Assembly (NCBI RefSeq): GCF_016863095.1
Contig: NZ_BOOF01000031.1
Span: forward strand, 100,770-164,769
Length of the DNA: 64,000 bases
Source: Microbispora siamensis
GTDB lineage: Bacteria; Actinomycetota; Actinomycetes; Streptosporangiales; Streptosporangiaceae
Reading direction: 5' to 3'
The notes below the pieces were generated by a model, which saw nothing but the letters and a program-made list of their open reading frames with translations, was not told the DNA's origin and ran no database searches. Position numbers and translations under genes: made by a program. Shown piece by piece: positions 8,847 to 16,954 of this stretch. How positions within the stretch are numbered: position 1 is the first letter of the stretch; each line of letters begins with the position of its first letter.

Positions 8847-9590
8847 GGCGCCGCCGTCGAGCACGAGGTCGAGCCCCACCGCGAAGCCGGCGTCGTCCGA
8901 GGCGAGCCAGAGCACGGTGCCGGTGATCTCGTCGAGGCCGCCGACGCGGCCGATCGGCAGCGATTCCCGCACCCGGGCGGCCCGGTCGTCCTCGGTCTCG
9001 CCGGGGCGCAGGGACATCGTCGTGTCCAGCGCGCCCGGGCTGACCGCGTTGATCCTCACACCTGCCCTGATGTTCTCCAGCGCGGCCGTGCGGGTCAGGG
9101 CGCTCACGGCGGCCTTGGACGCGGCGTAGGCGCCCACCCCGGGCATCCGGATGTGAGCCCCGATGTTCGAGGCGATGTTCACGATCACGCCGGAGCCCTG
9201 GGCGCGCATCGCGGCGATCTCGTGCTTCAGGGCGAGGAAGACGCCCGTCGTGTTGACCTGGAGGACACGCGCCCAGTCCTCCTCGGGCATGTCCACGACG
9301 GTCCCTCCCGCGAAGATCCCGGCGTTGTTGACCGCGACGTCGAGGCGGCCGAACCGGGTGACGATCTCCCGGACGAGCCGGGCCACAGCCTCCGAGTCGG
9401 TCACGTCGACCGTGAGCGCGGCGGCCCGGCCTCCCTCGGCCTCGATCAGCTTGACGGTCTGCTCCAGCGGCCCACGCCCCCGCCCGGCCGCCACCACGGT
9501 GGCGCCCTCCCTGGCGAACCCCCGGGCGACCGCCCGGCCGACGCCGGAACCCGCCCCGGTGACCAGCACGACCTTGTCCGTGAATCTCAT
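8838..9590 (-). CDS. SDR-family oxidoreductase
   Basis: The 250-residue NAD(P)-dependent classical short-chain dehydrogenase/reductase has the cofactor motif TGAGSGVG (about 11-18), NNAG (about 88-91), a Ser and YAASK active-site pair (GAYAASKAA), and the C-terminal dinucleotide-loop segment SPGALDT. It starts on the base next to the MFS stop (CATCTA junction), so it is the last gene of a TetR-MFS-SDR operon. Substrate unknown. Confidence 0.9.
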   Translation of the reverse strand: MRFTDKVVLVTGAGSGVGRAVARGFAREGATVVAAGRGRGPLEQTVKLIEAEGGRAAALTVDVTDSEAVARLVREIVTRFGRLDVAVNNAGIFAGGTVVDMPEEDWARVLQVNTTGVFLALKHEIAAMRAQGSGVIVNIASNIGAHIRMPGVGAYAASKAAVSALTRTAALENIRAGVRINAVSPGALDTTMSLRPGETEDDRAARVRESLPIGRVGGLDEITGTVLWLASDDAGFAVGLDLVLDGGASA

Positions 9591-10946
9591 CTATCGCTCC
9601 CTTGACTGGTTGAACGCGACGGCGACCATCGCCGCCACGAGAAGGAAGACCGGTGCCATGGCGGTGAGGGCGAACCCGTAGCCCTCGGCCACGGCCTGTG
9701 CTCCGCCCGCGTCCACGGCGTCCGCGCGGGCCGCGGCGAGCGCCACGAGCACGGCCAGGCCGGCCGTCGGCCCCACCTCCATGGCGGTGTTGACCAGCCC
9801 GCCGGCCGCTCCGGAGTCCTCCGCGGACACGCCGTCGAAGGCCGCCACAGTTGCGGCGGAGAAGGCCAGCCCCGATGCGACCGGGAAGACCAGCAACCCG
9901 GCGAGCACGGTTCCCGTGGCCGCGATCCGGCCGACCAGCAGCATCGCCACCGCCGCGAGCAGCAGTCCGGCGACCAGGACGCGGCGCACGCCGAGGCGGC
10001 GCAGCAGGCGACCGCTGATCGGGCCCATGACGACGACCAGGAGGAAGGGCAGGAAGGCCGCGCTCGTGGAGATCGGCGACAGGCCGCGCACCTGCTGCAG
10101 ATAGAGGCTGAGCAGGAACGTGACGGTCGCGCTGGCCGCCGCCGTCAGGAACACGACGACCAACGCGACGCCCCGCCCGCGGTGCGCGAGGAGCCGGAGC
10201 GGCAGCAACGGCCGTGACGTCCTCGCCTGGACGACGACGAACCCGGCCGTCAGCAGCAGGCCCGCACCGGCGACGGCCGCCGAGCCCTCCACGAGGCCGT
10301 ACGTGACCGCCACCAACCCCGCGGTGGCGAGCAGCGCGCCGGGCACGTCGAGGCGGGCCGCCGTACGAGGCGCGGCCGGAAGCAGGAAGGCCCCGGCGGC
10401 CACGGCCGCGACGCCGACGGCGGCGGGCAGGAGGAACGACCAGCGCCACGAGGCCACGGCGGCGACGAGCCCGGACAGCAGGCTGCCCCCGACGGCCCCG
10501 GTGACCGACAGCGTGCCCCACACCGCCAGGGCGTCCTGGCGCTCCCGCTCGTCCGGATGGAGCCGCGTCACCAGGGCGACGGCCGCGGGGGCGGCCATCG
10601 CGGCGCCCGCTCCCTGGGCGAATCGGGCGGCGAGCAGGACGGCGCGGTCCGGGGCGAGCCCGCCCGCCGCCGAGGCCAGGGCGAGCAGGACCATCCCGGC
10701 CAGGAACATCTCTCGGGCGCCCAGGCGGTCGGCGAGCCTGCCCCCGAGGAGCAGCAGCCCGCCGAAGGTCAGCCCGTACGCCGAGGTGAGCAGGGCCAGG
10801 TCTCCCTGGCCGAGGCCGAACTCCCGCTGGATCGACGGCAGCGGCACCGTCATGAGGGTGATCGCCGCGACGAGGGCGACCTGGGCGCCCCCCAGCACGA
10901 CGAGCGCCGCCCTCTTACTAGAACGAACGGTCAAGAATAAGGACAT
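9591..10946 (-). CDS. MFS transporter (drug:H+ antiporter type)
   Basis: The membrane protein of about 450 residues shows at least 12 hydrophobic helices. The MFS loop signature GGRLADRLGAREMFLAG lies between helices 2 and 3, and a first helix ends VPLPSIQREFGL, as in DHA2-like exporters. It follows a TetR gene by about 30 bases and precedes an SDR gene with no gap. I prefer ATG 10946 (GGGAGTGGG about 10 bases upstream) over 10967, which has no ribosome site. A second TetR-like motif lies in the first codons. Confidence 0.87.
   Translation of the reverse strand: MSLFLTVRSSKRAALVVLGGAQVALVAAITLMTVPLPSIQREFGLGQGDLALLTSAYGLTFGGLLLLGGRLADRLGAREMFLAGMVLLALASAAGGLAPDRAVLLAARFAQGAGAAMAAPAAVALVTRLHPDERERQDALAVWGTLSVTGAVGGSLLSGLVAAVASWRWSFLLPAAVGVAAVAAGAFLLPAAPRTAARLDVPGALLATAGLVAVTYGLVEGSAAVAGAGLLLTAGFVVVQARTSRPLLPLRLLAHRGRGVALVVVFLTAAASATVTFLLSLYLQQVRGLSPISTSAAFLPFLLVVVMGPISGRLLRRLGVRRVLVAGLLLAAVAMLLVGRIAATGTVLAGLLVFPVASGLAFSAATVAAFDGVSAEDSGAAGGLVNTAMEVGPTAGLAVLVALAAARADAVDAGGAQAVAEGYGFALTAMAPVFLLVAAMVAVAFNQSRER
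10917..10936. promoter_or_regulatory. Second TetR-like operator motif inside the MFS 5' end
   Basis: ACTAGAACGAACGGTCAAGA shares the half-site AACGA(A/T)CGGTCAA with the palindrome upstream of the tetR gene. It lies at the start of the MFS coding region, where a bound repressor would block transcription into the MFS-SDR part. Confidence 0.4.
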
Positions 10947-10977
10947 GAAAAAGCCCACTCCCGCCATGAGGTGGTGA

Positions 10978-11559
10978 TCAGCGGAGGGTTGCGAGGGCCT
11001 GGGCGGCGGCGTCGCGGAGGCGGGCGGGGTCGCCGTGGCCCTTCCCCATCACCCGCAGCCCCTGGAGGAAGACGAGCACGAACCGCGCCAGCGCCCGGGG
11101 GTCGGCCTCGGCGGAGATCTCCCCCTGGGCGCGGGCGCGGATGAGCGCCGTGGTCAGCGCCGTCTCCAGGCTCGTCCAGCTGGTCTCGACGAGCCGGGCG
11201 ACCGGCTCGTCGTCCGGCAGGAGCTCGGTCGCGGCGTTCACGATCATGCAGCCCCGCCTGTCGCGGTCGCGGATCGACTCCTCGGTGTAGCGCTCGACCA
11301 GGGTCCGTACGGCCGGCAGGGCCGGGCCGGGCTGCGACAGCATCTCGATGGGGTTGGGGTCGCGGATCTGCACGTACCGCTCCAGCGCCTTCACGTAGAG
11401 GTCGTGCTTGCCGCCGAAGGTGGCGTACAGGCTGGCGCGGCCGATGCCGAGGTGCTCGACCAGGTCGGCCATCGACGTGGCTTCGTAGCCGCGCCGCCAG
11501 AACAGGTCCAGGGCCCGCTCCAGCACGGCGTCGGGGTCGAACTCCTTGGTTCTCGCCAT
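10978..11559 (-). CDS. TetR-family transcriptional regulator
   Basis: The 193-residue regulator has an N-terminal HTH (LDLFWRRGYEATSMADLVEHLGIGRASLYATFGGKHDLYVKAL, about 15-58) and a ligand-binding domain with SIRDRDRRGCMIVNAATEL, typical of the TetR_C_16/YxaF-like branch. It is the first gene of the TetR-MFS-SDR operon. Its own promoter (minus strand TTGACC, 18-bp spacer, TAGGGT, 7 bases to the ATG) contains a palindrome, so autorepression is likely. Confidence 0.9.
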   Translation of the reverse strand: MARTKEFDPDAVLERALDLFWRRGYEATSMADLVEHLGIGRASLYATFGGKHDLYVKALERYVQIRDPNPIEMLSQPGPALPAVRTLVERYTEESIRDRDRRGCMIVNAATELLPDDEPVARLVETSWTSLETALTTALIRARAQGEISAEADPRALARFVLVFLQGLRVMGKGHGDPARLRDAAAQALATLR

Positions 11560-11572
11560 GGCCCCGACCCTA

Positions 11573-11594
11573 GACCATTCGGAAACGATCGGTC
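11573..11594. promoter_or_regulatory. tetR promoter with operator palindrome
   Basis: GACC-N2-TCG-N4-CGA-N2-GGTC (14 of 22 positions symmetric) occupies the spacer between TTGACC and TAGGGT read on the minus strand. TAGGGT ends 7 bases before the tetR ATG. Binding here would shut off the operon. Confidence 0.6.
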
Positions 11595-11596
11595 AA

Positions 11597-12769
11597 TTAA
11601 GCCGCGACGCGGTCGTCCCAGGTGATGCGGTAGTCGTGCATCCAGGCCAGCGCGTTCCGCTTCTCCACCTGCCGCATGATCACGGGAAGGATCAGGTCGC
11701 GGACGAAGGCCCCGCCGGCGCCCGGCGCCTTGCCGTCCCCGTTCCGCTTGCCCTGCGCCACGACGCGCTCGACCCGCTCGCGCCGCAGCCGCTCGAAGGC
11801 GGCGAACGCGTCCGCGGTGTCCGGCACGTCGCGCAGGCACTTCCCGAGCACCACGGCGTCCTCGATCGCCATCGACGCGCCCTGCCCGGAGGACGGCGAG
11901 GTGGCGTGGGCGGCGTCGCCGACGATGACCATGCGCTCGCCGAACCACTTCGGCACCCTCGGAAAGTCGTAGGTGTTCCAGGCCGGCACGATGCGCGGGG
12001 TCGCCGCGATGATCTCCCGCATCGGCCCCGTGTCGCCCTCGAACAGGTCCATGAGCCTCGCCCGCCACTGCTCGGGAGTGATCGCCGCGAGCTCCTCGGG
12101 GGTCATCTCCCTGCGGCTCGGCGGGTTGGCGAACCACCACACCTCCCCGTTCGGGTGGATCATGTAGCCGAAGAAGCACCGCCTGCCGAAGATGAAGTAG
12201 CAGACCCCCGGCCTGCCCGGCGGCCGCACCCCCTCGGCGTAGCCGCCGGTGTTCAGCAGCCCGACGTACCGGGCGCGGGGGGCGCCGGGGTCGATGAGGG
12301 CGCGGGTGCGCGAGCGCAGCCCGTCGGCGCCGATCAGCAGGTCACCCTCGGCCTCGCCGCCGTCGGCGAAGACCGCCCGCACCCCGTTCGAGGTGGCCGA
12401 GGCGTCGGCGAGCCGCTTGCCGTAGTGGATCCGCACGCCCCGCCGTACGGCCTCGTCGCGCAGCGCCTGGTAGAGGTCGGCGCGCCTGAGCGTACGGCTC
12501 GGCTGGCTCGTGGTCGCCAGCAGCTTGCCGCGCGCGTTGCGGATCTCCATGACCGGCGTGTCCATGCCGAGGTCGCAGACGAGGTCGTGCAGGCCGAGCA
12601 GGCGCAGGGCCTCCAGCCCGTTGACCGCGAGCGTGAGGAAGGCGCCGACGCCCTCGGCGCCCCGGTCGTAGGCCTCGAAGACCTCGCTGTCGATTCCGGC
12701 GCGCTGCAGCGCCATGGCCGTGACGGGACCCGCGATCCCACCGCCGATGATCAGTGCTCTCTTGGTCAT
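11597..12769 (-). CDS. FAD-dependent monooxygenase (PHBH-like)
   Basis: This 390-residue single-component flavin monooxygenase has the ADP-binding GXGXXG region IIGGGIAGPVTAMALQRAG (about 6-24), the DG-type segment LLIGADGLRSRTRALI and the FAD ribityl motif VIVGDAAHATSPSSGQGASMAIEDA. Family members hydroxylate aromatics, polyketides or antibiotics. Here the neighbour is a divergent PadR regulator, suggesting inducible detoxification or catabolism. I chose ATG 12769 because the minus-strand -10 TATAGT (12776-12781) ends 6 bases before it. Longer starts would run through the promoter. Confidence 0.87.
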   Translation of the reverse strand: MTKRALIIGGGIAGPVTAMALQRAGIDSEVFEAYDRGAEGVGAFLTLAVNGLEALRLLGLHDLVCDLGMDTPVMEIRNARGKLLATTSQPSRTLRRADLYQALRDEAVRRGVRIHYGKRLADASATSNGVRAVFADGGEAEGDLLIGADGLRSRTRALIDPGAPRARYVGLLNTGGYAEGVRPPGRPGVCYFIFGRRCFFGYMIHPNGEVWWFANPPSRREMTPEELAAITPEQWRARLMDLFEGDTGPMREIIAATPRIVPAWNTYDFPRVPKWFGERMVIVGDAAHATSPSSGQGASMAIEDAVVLGKCLRDVPDTADAFAAFERLRRERVERVVAQGKRNGDGKAPGAGGAFVRDLILPVIMRQVEKRNALAWMHDYRITWDDRVAA

Positions 12770-12775
12770 GCCATG

Positions 12776-12817
12776 ACTATACATATTATGACTATCGCGC
12801 GGCAAGACCCCTATGAT
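12776..12817. promoter_or_regulatory. Overlapping divergent promoters of FAD monooxygenase and padR
   Basis: Plus strand: ATGACT (12788-12793), 18-bp spacer, TATGAT (12812-12817), then ATG 12825. Minus strand: TTGCCG (12800-12805), 18-bp spacer, TATAGT (12776-12781), then ATG 12769. The -35 of each lies inside the other promoter. The direct repeat ATGACTAT (12773-12780 and 12788-12795) is a candidate PadR contact. Confidence 0.65.
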
Positions 12818-12824
12818 GGGCGCC

Positions 12825-13394
12825 ATGTCGACACGGCGCTCTCCCCTGGCCACGGCCGTGCTCGCCCTGGTCTGCGAGTCGCCGATGCACGCGTACCGGA
12901 TGCAGCAGCTGATCAAGGAGCGGCACCAGGACGACGTGGTCAACGTCGCGCAGCGCAACAGCGTCTACCAGACGATCGAGCGCCTGGTCCGCGACGGGCT
13001 GCTGGCGGTCCGCGAGACCACCCGCGAGGAGAACCGGCCGGAGCGGACCGTCTACGAGGCCACCGAGACGGGCCGGGAGACGCTCAAGCAGTGGATGCGC
13101 ACCATGCTGTCCACCCCGGCCAGGGAGTTCCCCGAGTTCCCCGCCGCGCTCGCCTTCCTGCCCGTGCTGACGCCGGAGGAGGCGCTGGCGGCGCTGCGGC
13201 AGCGGATCGCCGCACTGGAGGCACGGCTGTCCGCGATCGACACCGAGATGGCCGACAGCCTGAGCTTCGTGCCCCGCCTCTTCCTCGTGGAGTCGGAGTA
13301 TCAGCGGGCCCAGGTCGCCACGGAGCTGGAGTTCGTGCGCGGCATCGCCGACGACCTGAGCGAGGGCCGCCTCACCTGGGACTTCCACATCTGA
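12825..13394 (+). CDS. PadR-family transcriptional regulator
   Basis: The 189-residue regulator has a winged HTH N-terminus (ATAVLALVCESPMHAYRMQQLIKER, then NSVYQTIERLVRDGLLAV and ERTVYEATETGRETL) and a C-terminal Vir_act_alpha_C-like helical dimerisation part. The ATG at 12813 lies inside the -10 TATGAT, so translation should begin at 12825 (MSTRRSPL), 7 bases after the hexamer. It very likely controls the divergent FAD monooxygenase and itself. Confidence 0.88.
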   Translation: MSTRRSPLATAVLALVCESPMHAYRMQQLIKERHQDDVVNVAQRNSVYQTIERLVRDGLLAVRETTREENRPERTVYEATETGRETLKQWMRTMLSTPAREFPEFPAALAFLPVLTPEEALAALRQRIAALEARLSAIDTEMADSLSFVPRLFLVESEYQRAQVATELEFVRGIADDLSEGRLTWDFHI

Positions 13395-13410
13395 CGCGTG
13401 CCGGAACTCG

Positions 13411-13428
13411 CCTGGAGTCCACTCCAGG
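13411..13428. promoter_or_regulatory. MerR-type palindrome before the aldo/keto reductase
   Basis: CCTGGAGT-CC-ACTCCAGG is a perfect 8+2+8 palindrome placed just upstream of a -10-like TAGGGT (13433-13438), 7 bases before the ATG. A palindrome lying in an over-long spacer is the mark of MerR-family activated promoters. No merR gene is in this window. Confidence 0.55.
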
Positions 13429-13445
13429 TACCTAGGGTGGAGGGC

Positions 13446-14414
13446 ATGGAATACGGACACCTTGGCCGCACCGGCCTGCTGGTCAGCAAGCTCTGCCTGG
13501 GGACCATGAACTTCGGTCCGCAGACCACGGAAGAGGACTCCTTCGCGATCATGGATCGCGCCCACGAGCTCGGGATCAACTTCTTCGACACCGCCAACGT
13601 GTACGGCTGGGTGAAGGGCGAGGGGATCACCGAGAACATCATCGGCCGCTGGTTCGCCCAGGGCGGCGGCCGTCGTGAGCGTACGGTCATCGCCACCAAG
13701 CTGTACGGCTCGATGGGCGACTGGCCGAACGACGAGAAGCTGTCCGCGCTGAACATCAGGCGGGCGGCGGAGGCCTCGCTGCGCCGGATGCAGACCGACT
13801 ACATCGACGTCTACCAGGCGCACCACATCGACCGGGACACCCCGTTCGAGGAGTTCTGGGAGGCCATGGACATCCTCAAGCAGCAGGGCAAGATCCTGTA
13901 CGTCGGCTCGTCGAACTTCGCCGGCTGGCACATCGCCAAGGCCCAGGAGTCGGCCCGCCGCCGGAACACCCTCGGCCTGGTCAGCGAGCAGTCCCACTAC
14001 AACCTGATCGTCCGCGCGCCCGAGCTGGAAGTCATCCCGGCCTGCGAGGACTACGGGCTCGGGCTGATCCCGTGGAGCCCGCTGGCGGGCGGCCTGCTCG
14101 GCGGCATCCTCCGCAAGATCGACAAGGGCCGCTCGGCGGCCGACCACATCGTCGCCCAGCTCGACAAGCACCGCGACAAGATCGAGCGGTACGAGGCGTT
14201 CTGCGACGAGCTCGGCGAGGACCCGGCCAACGTGGGGCTGGCGTGGCTGCTGCACCAGCGGGCGGTCACCGCGCCGATCATCGGCCCCCGTACGGTCGAG
14301 CAGCTCGACGGCACGATCCGGGCACTGGAGATCGAGCTGGACGACAAGGCGCTCGCCCGGCTCGACGAGATCTTCCCCGGCTTCAAGACCGCCCCGGAGG
14401 AGTACGCCTGGTGA
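13446..14414 (+). CDS. Aldo/keto reductase
   Basis: This 322-residue NADPH-dependent TIM-barrel reductase has the catalytic tetrad pieces FFDTANVYG (Asp and Tyr), VIATKLYGS (Lys) and YQAHHID (His). The C-terminal nucleotide-binding stretch is APIIGPRTVEQLDG. It belongs to the YajO/Tas-like branch. Start ATG 13446 aligns with the family start (MEYGHLGRTGLLVS). The longer frame would cross the palindrome and the -10. It is transcribed alone and may be induced through the MerR-like site. Confidence 0.9.
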   Translation: MEYGHLGRTGLLVSKLCLGTMNFGPQTTEEDSFAIMDRAHELGINFFDTANVYGWVKGEGITENIIGRWFAQGGGRRERTVIATKLYGSMGDWPNDEKLSALNIRRAAEASLRRMQTDYIDVYQAHHIDRDTPFEEFWEAMDILKQQGKILYVGSSNFAGWHIAKAQESARRRNTLGLVSEQSHYNLIVRAPELEVIPACEDYGLGLIPWSPLAGGLLGGILRKIDKGRSAADHIVAQLDKHRDKIERYEAFCDELGEDPANVGLAWLLHQRAVTAPIIGPRTVEQLDGTIRALEIELDDKALARLDEIFPGFKTAPEEYAW

Positions 14415-14504
14415 TCAGGCGTTGTTGAGGAGTGCGCCGACGATCACGATGAGCACGAGCAGCGCGAGCACCGTGGGCAACAGCCAGCGACGAGGACGAT
14501 CCAC
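14415..14504 (-). CDS. Single-pass membrane micropeptide (29 aa)
   Basis: A GTG start at 14504 opens MDRPRRWLLPTVLALLVLIV followed by IVGALLNNA and a TGA. This is a basic N-terminus, one 17-19-residue hydrophobic helix and a short polar tail. It begins 10 bases after the thpR stop on the same strand, so it could be cotranscribed with the MarR-MFS-thpR group. The positive-inside layout predicts an N-in topology. Function unknown. Confidence 0.45.
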   Translation of the reverse strand: MDRPRRWLLPTVLALLVLIVIVGALLNNA

Positions 14505-14514
14505 GTCATGGAGC

Positions 14515-15084
14515 CTAGTCGCGGACTGCCAATGGGTAAGCCTCGACCTGCTCGTAGCGCACGCTCGCCCCGGTGTGGCTGCGCACGAGGTGCACCGACG
14601 ACACCTCCCAGCGCCGCCCGCCGAAGGCGCTCAGGGCGCCGACCAGGGGGCGCAGGTCGTCGCCGTGGCGTGACCGGGTCCTGGAGCGGGCCAGGGTGAG
14701 GTGGGGATGGAACCGCTTGCGGTCCGTCTCCGCCGCCCCGGCCCGCCGGGCGCCGGCCGCCACCGACCCGGCGAGCCTCGTCAGCGCCGGCCCGGCGTCG
14801 AGGCCGACCCAGAAGATGCGTCCCCGTGAGGCGGAGGGGAAGGCCCCGGCGCCGCCGAACGACACCGTCTCGGGGGAGTATCGTGCGGCCGCGCGGGCCA
14901 GCCGTACGCGCAGCTCGGGCAGGACCTCGTCGGGCACCTCGCCGAGGAAGGCCACGGTCACGTGCCACAGCGCCGGATCGACCCAGCGCAGCTCCGACCA
15001 CTCGGCGCGTACGGGATCGACCGCCGTGGCGATCTCCGCCAGCGCCTCAGGCGGCGGCAGCAGCGCCACGAACAATCTGCTCAC
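14515..15084 (-). CDS. thpR: RNA 2',3'-cyclic phosphodiesterase (2'-5' RNA ligase family)
   Basis: The 189-residue 2H phosphoesterase has both catalytic HxTx motifs: HVTV in WHVTVAFLGEVPDE (about 41-44) and HLTL in HPHLTLARSRT (about 130). The family opens 2',3'-cyclic phosphate RNA ends in vitro. Length is normal. Its first 38 bases overlap the 3' end of the upstream MFS gene, implying translational coupling within a MarR-MFS-thpR operon. Confidence 0.9.
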   Translation of the reverse strand: MSRLFVALLPPPEALAEIATAVDPVRAEWSELRWVDPALWHVTVAFLGEVPDEVLPELRVRLARAAARYSPETVSFGGAGAFPSASRGRIFWVGLDAGPALTRLAGSVAAGARRAGAAETDRKRFHPHLTLARSRTRSRHGDDLRPLVGALSAFGGRRWEVSSVHLVRSHTGASVRYEQVEAYPLAVRD

Positions 15085-16300
15085 GTGCCGATTCTTCCCT
15101 GCGCGCCACGCGTGCCGCGACCATCCGGGTCACCAGCACCGCCAGGCAGACGCCGCACATGCTCAGCACGCCGGCGGCCACGACCGAGACCCGGGGACCG
15201 GCCAGTTCGGCGAGCCAGCCCACGAGCGGCGCCCCGATCGGCGCTCCGCCGGTGAAGACCAGCACGTAGATCCCCATGACCCGGCCGCGCATCTCGGGCG
15301 AGGCGCCGAGCTGCACCATCGTGTTCGCGGTCGTGTTGACCGTGATCATCGCCATGCCCGCGGGGACGAGCATCAGCAGGAACGCGGCGTACGCGGGCGC
15401 GAGCCCGGCGACGACCTGGAACAGCCCGAAGCACAGCGCCCCGGCGATCAGGAACCTGCGGCTCGGCTTGACCCGGCGCGCGGCCAGCAGCGCCCCGCCG
15501 AACGCCCCGACGGCGAACGCGCTGGACGCCACGCCGAAGGAGGACGCGCCCGCGCCGAACGCCTGCTTGGCCATCAGCGCGATGCTGGTCGAGAAGCTCT
15601 GGGCGAAGATCGCCATGAACGCCACGAGCAGCAGCGGCAGCAGCAGGTCGGGCCGCCCGCCGACGTAGCGCAGGCCCTCCCGCAACTGGCCCTTGCCCCG
15701 CGGCACGGGCTCGGGCGAGCGCAGCTCGGACACCCGCATGAGCGCGAGCCCGGTGATCACGGCGGCGAACGACGCGGCGTTCAGCACGAAGATCGGGCCG
15801 GTGCCCATCCACGAGATCAGCAGACCGGCCACCGCCGGGCCGACGACCCGGGCGAGGTTGAAGGTCGAGCTGTTCAGCGCGATGGCGTTCGGCAGGTCCC
15901 GCCTGCCCACCATCTCGACCACGAACGACTGCCGCGTCGGCACCTCGACACAGGACACCAGGCCGAGCGTGAACGCCATGGCGTACACGTGCCAGACCTG
16001 GGCCGTCCCCGTGAGGACCAGCACGCCCATGGTGAGCGCCAGCAGCCCCATGAGCGTCTGGGCCACCATGAGGATCCGGCGCTTGGGGTAGCGGTCCGCG
16101 ATCACCCCGCCGAACATCCCGAACAGCATCGTCGGCAGGAACTGCAGCGCCACGGTGACCCCGAGCGCCGAGCCGCGGCCGTGCGCGAGGTCGAGGACCA
16201 GCCAGTCCTGGGCGGTGCGCTGCATCCACGTGCCGACGTTGGAGATCACGCCGCCGGAGGCGAACAGGCGGTAGTTGTAGTTCCGCAGCGAGCGGAACAT
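15047..16300 (-). CDS. MFS transporter (EntS/enterobactin-exporter-like)
   Basis: The 417-residue membrane protein has 12 predicted helices and begins MFRSLRNYNYRLFASGGVISNVGTWMQRTAQDWLVL, the hallmark N-terminus of the MFS_3/EntS group. It contains GGVIADRYPKRRILMV between helices 2 and 3. I chose Met 16300, since the longer frame runs antisense through the MarR gene. It starts 5 bases after the marR stop, so it is the probable target of that repressor. Substrate unknown, likely drug or siderophore efflux. Confidence 0.88.
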   Translation of the reverse strand: MFRSLRNYNYRLFASGGVISNVGTWMQRTAQDWLVLDLAHGRGSALGVTVALQFLPTMLFGMFGGVIADRYPKRRILMVAQTLMGLLALTMGVLVLTGTAQVWHVYAMAFTLGLVSCVEVPTRQSFVVEMVGRRDLPNAIALNSSTFNLARVVGPAVAGLLISWMGTGPIFVLNAASFAAVITGLALMRVSELRSPEPVPRGKGQLREGLRYVGGRPDLLLPLLLVAFMAIFAQSFSTSIALMAKQAFGAGASSFGVASSAFAVGAFGGALLAARRVKPSRRFLIAGALCFGLFQVVAGLAPAYAAFLLMLVPAGMAMITVNTTANTMVQLGASPEMRGRVMGIYVLVFTGGAPIGAPLVGWLAELAGPRVSVVAAGVLSMCGVCLAVLVTRMVAARVARREESAREQIVRGAAAAA

Positions 16301-16305
16301 GCCGC

Positions 16306-16749
16306 CTACATCGTGGACAGCTTCTCCAGGATCGGCGCCGCCGCTCGCAGCGTCGCCCTCTCCTCCGGCGTCAGGTCCTTGAGCCGCTGCGCCAGCCAGG
16401 CTTCCTTGGTTCGGCGCTCCTCCTTGAGCAGCGCCGCTCCCTGCGGCGTCACGCTCACCGTCACCTGACGACGGTCGGTCGGATGAGGTTGGCGCTCCAG
16501 CAGACCTCGGGCCTCCAGCTTGGCGATCACGCGGGTCATCGAGGGCGGCTGCACCTTCTCGTGCTCCGCGAGCTCGCCGGGGGTCATCGCGGTGTGGCGC
16601 TCGACGGCGACGAGCGTCGCGAGCTGAGTGGGCGTCAGTGAGTGGTGCGCGGCCTGCTTGCGCATCCGTCGCGTCAGCCGGGCGAGGGACACGCGCAAGG
16701 CGGACGCGAGAGCGGCGTCGCTGCGCAAGTTCTGGGCGTTCGTTAGCAT
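16306..16749 (-). CDS. MarR-family transcriptional regulator
   Basis: The 147-residue dimeric winged-helix repressor has a recognition region TPGELAEHEKVQPPSMTRVIAKLEARGLLERQPHPTDRRQVTVSVTPQG, including the DxRxxxLxLT-like wing (DRRQVTVSVT). It heads the MarR-MFS-thpR operon. A pseudo-palindrome overlaps its promoter, consistent with autoregulation. Confidence 0.92.
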   Translation of the reverse strand: MLTNAQNLRSDAALASALRVSLARLTRRMRKQAAHHSLTPTQLATLVAVERHTAMTPGELAEHEKVQPPSMTRVIAKLEARGLLERQPHPTDRRQVTVSVTPQGAALLKEERRTKEAWLAQRLKDLTPEERATLRAAAPILEKLSTM

Positions 16750-16755
16750 GACTCA

Positions 16756-16768
16756 TTACCTTTGCTAA
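16756..16768. promoter_or_regulatory. Candidate MarR operator
   Basis: TTACC-TTT-GCTAA (TTA-N-C-N3-G-N-TAA symmetry) lies 7 bases upstream of the marR start. A looser inverted repeat GTTAGC (16742-16747)/GCTAAC (16764-16769) also spans the start codon. Confidence 0.5.
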
Positions 16769-16954
16769 CTATATGGCGCATGTCCGCATTCCTCCAAATC
16801 GTCCGGCTCTGCAGGCTGATCGCGACACACCGTACCGGCGCGTGGCCGATGACGATCGGGACGCCGGCACGGGGCGCGGAAAGCAGGAGAGGAAGCGTGG
16901 GCGACGGCGTACGACCACCTAAATTGGGATCATGTATTCGACAAAACGGGGGCG

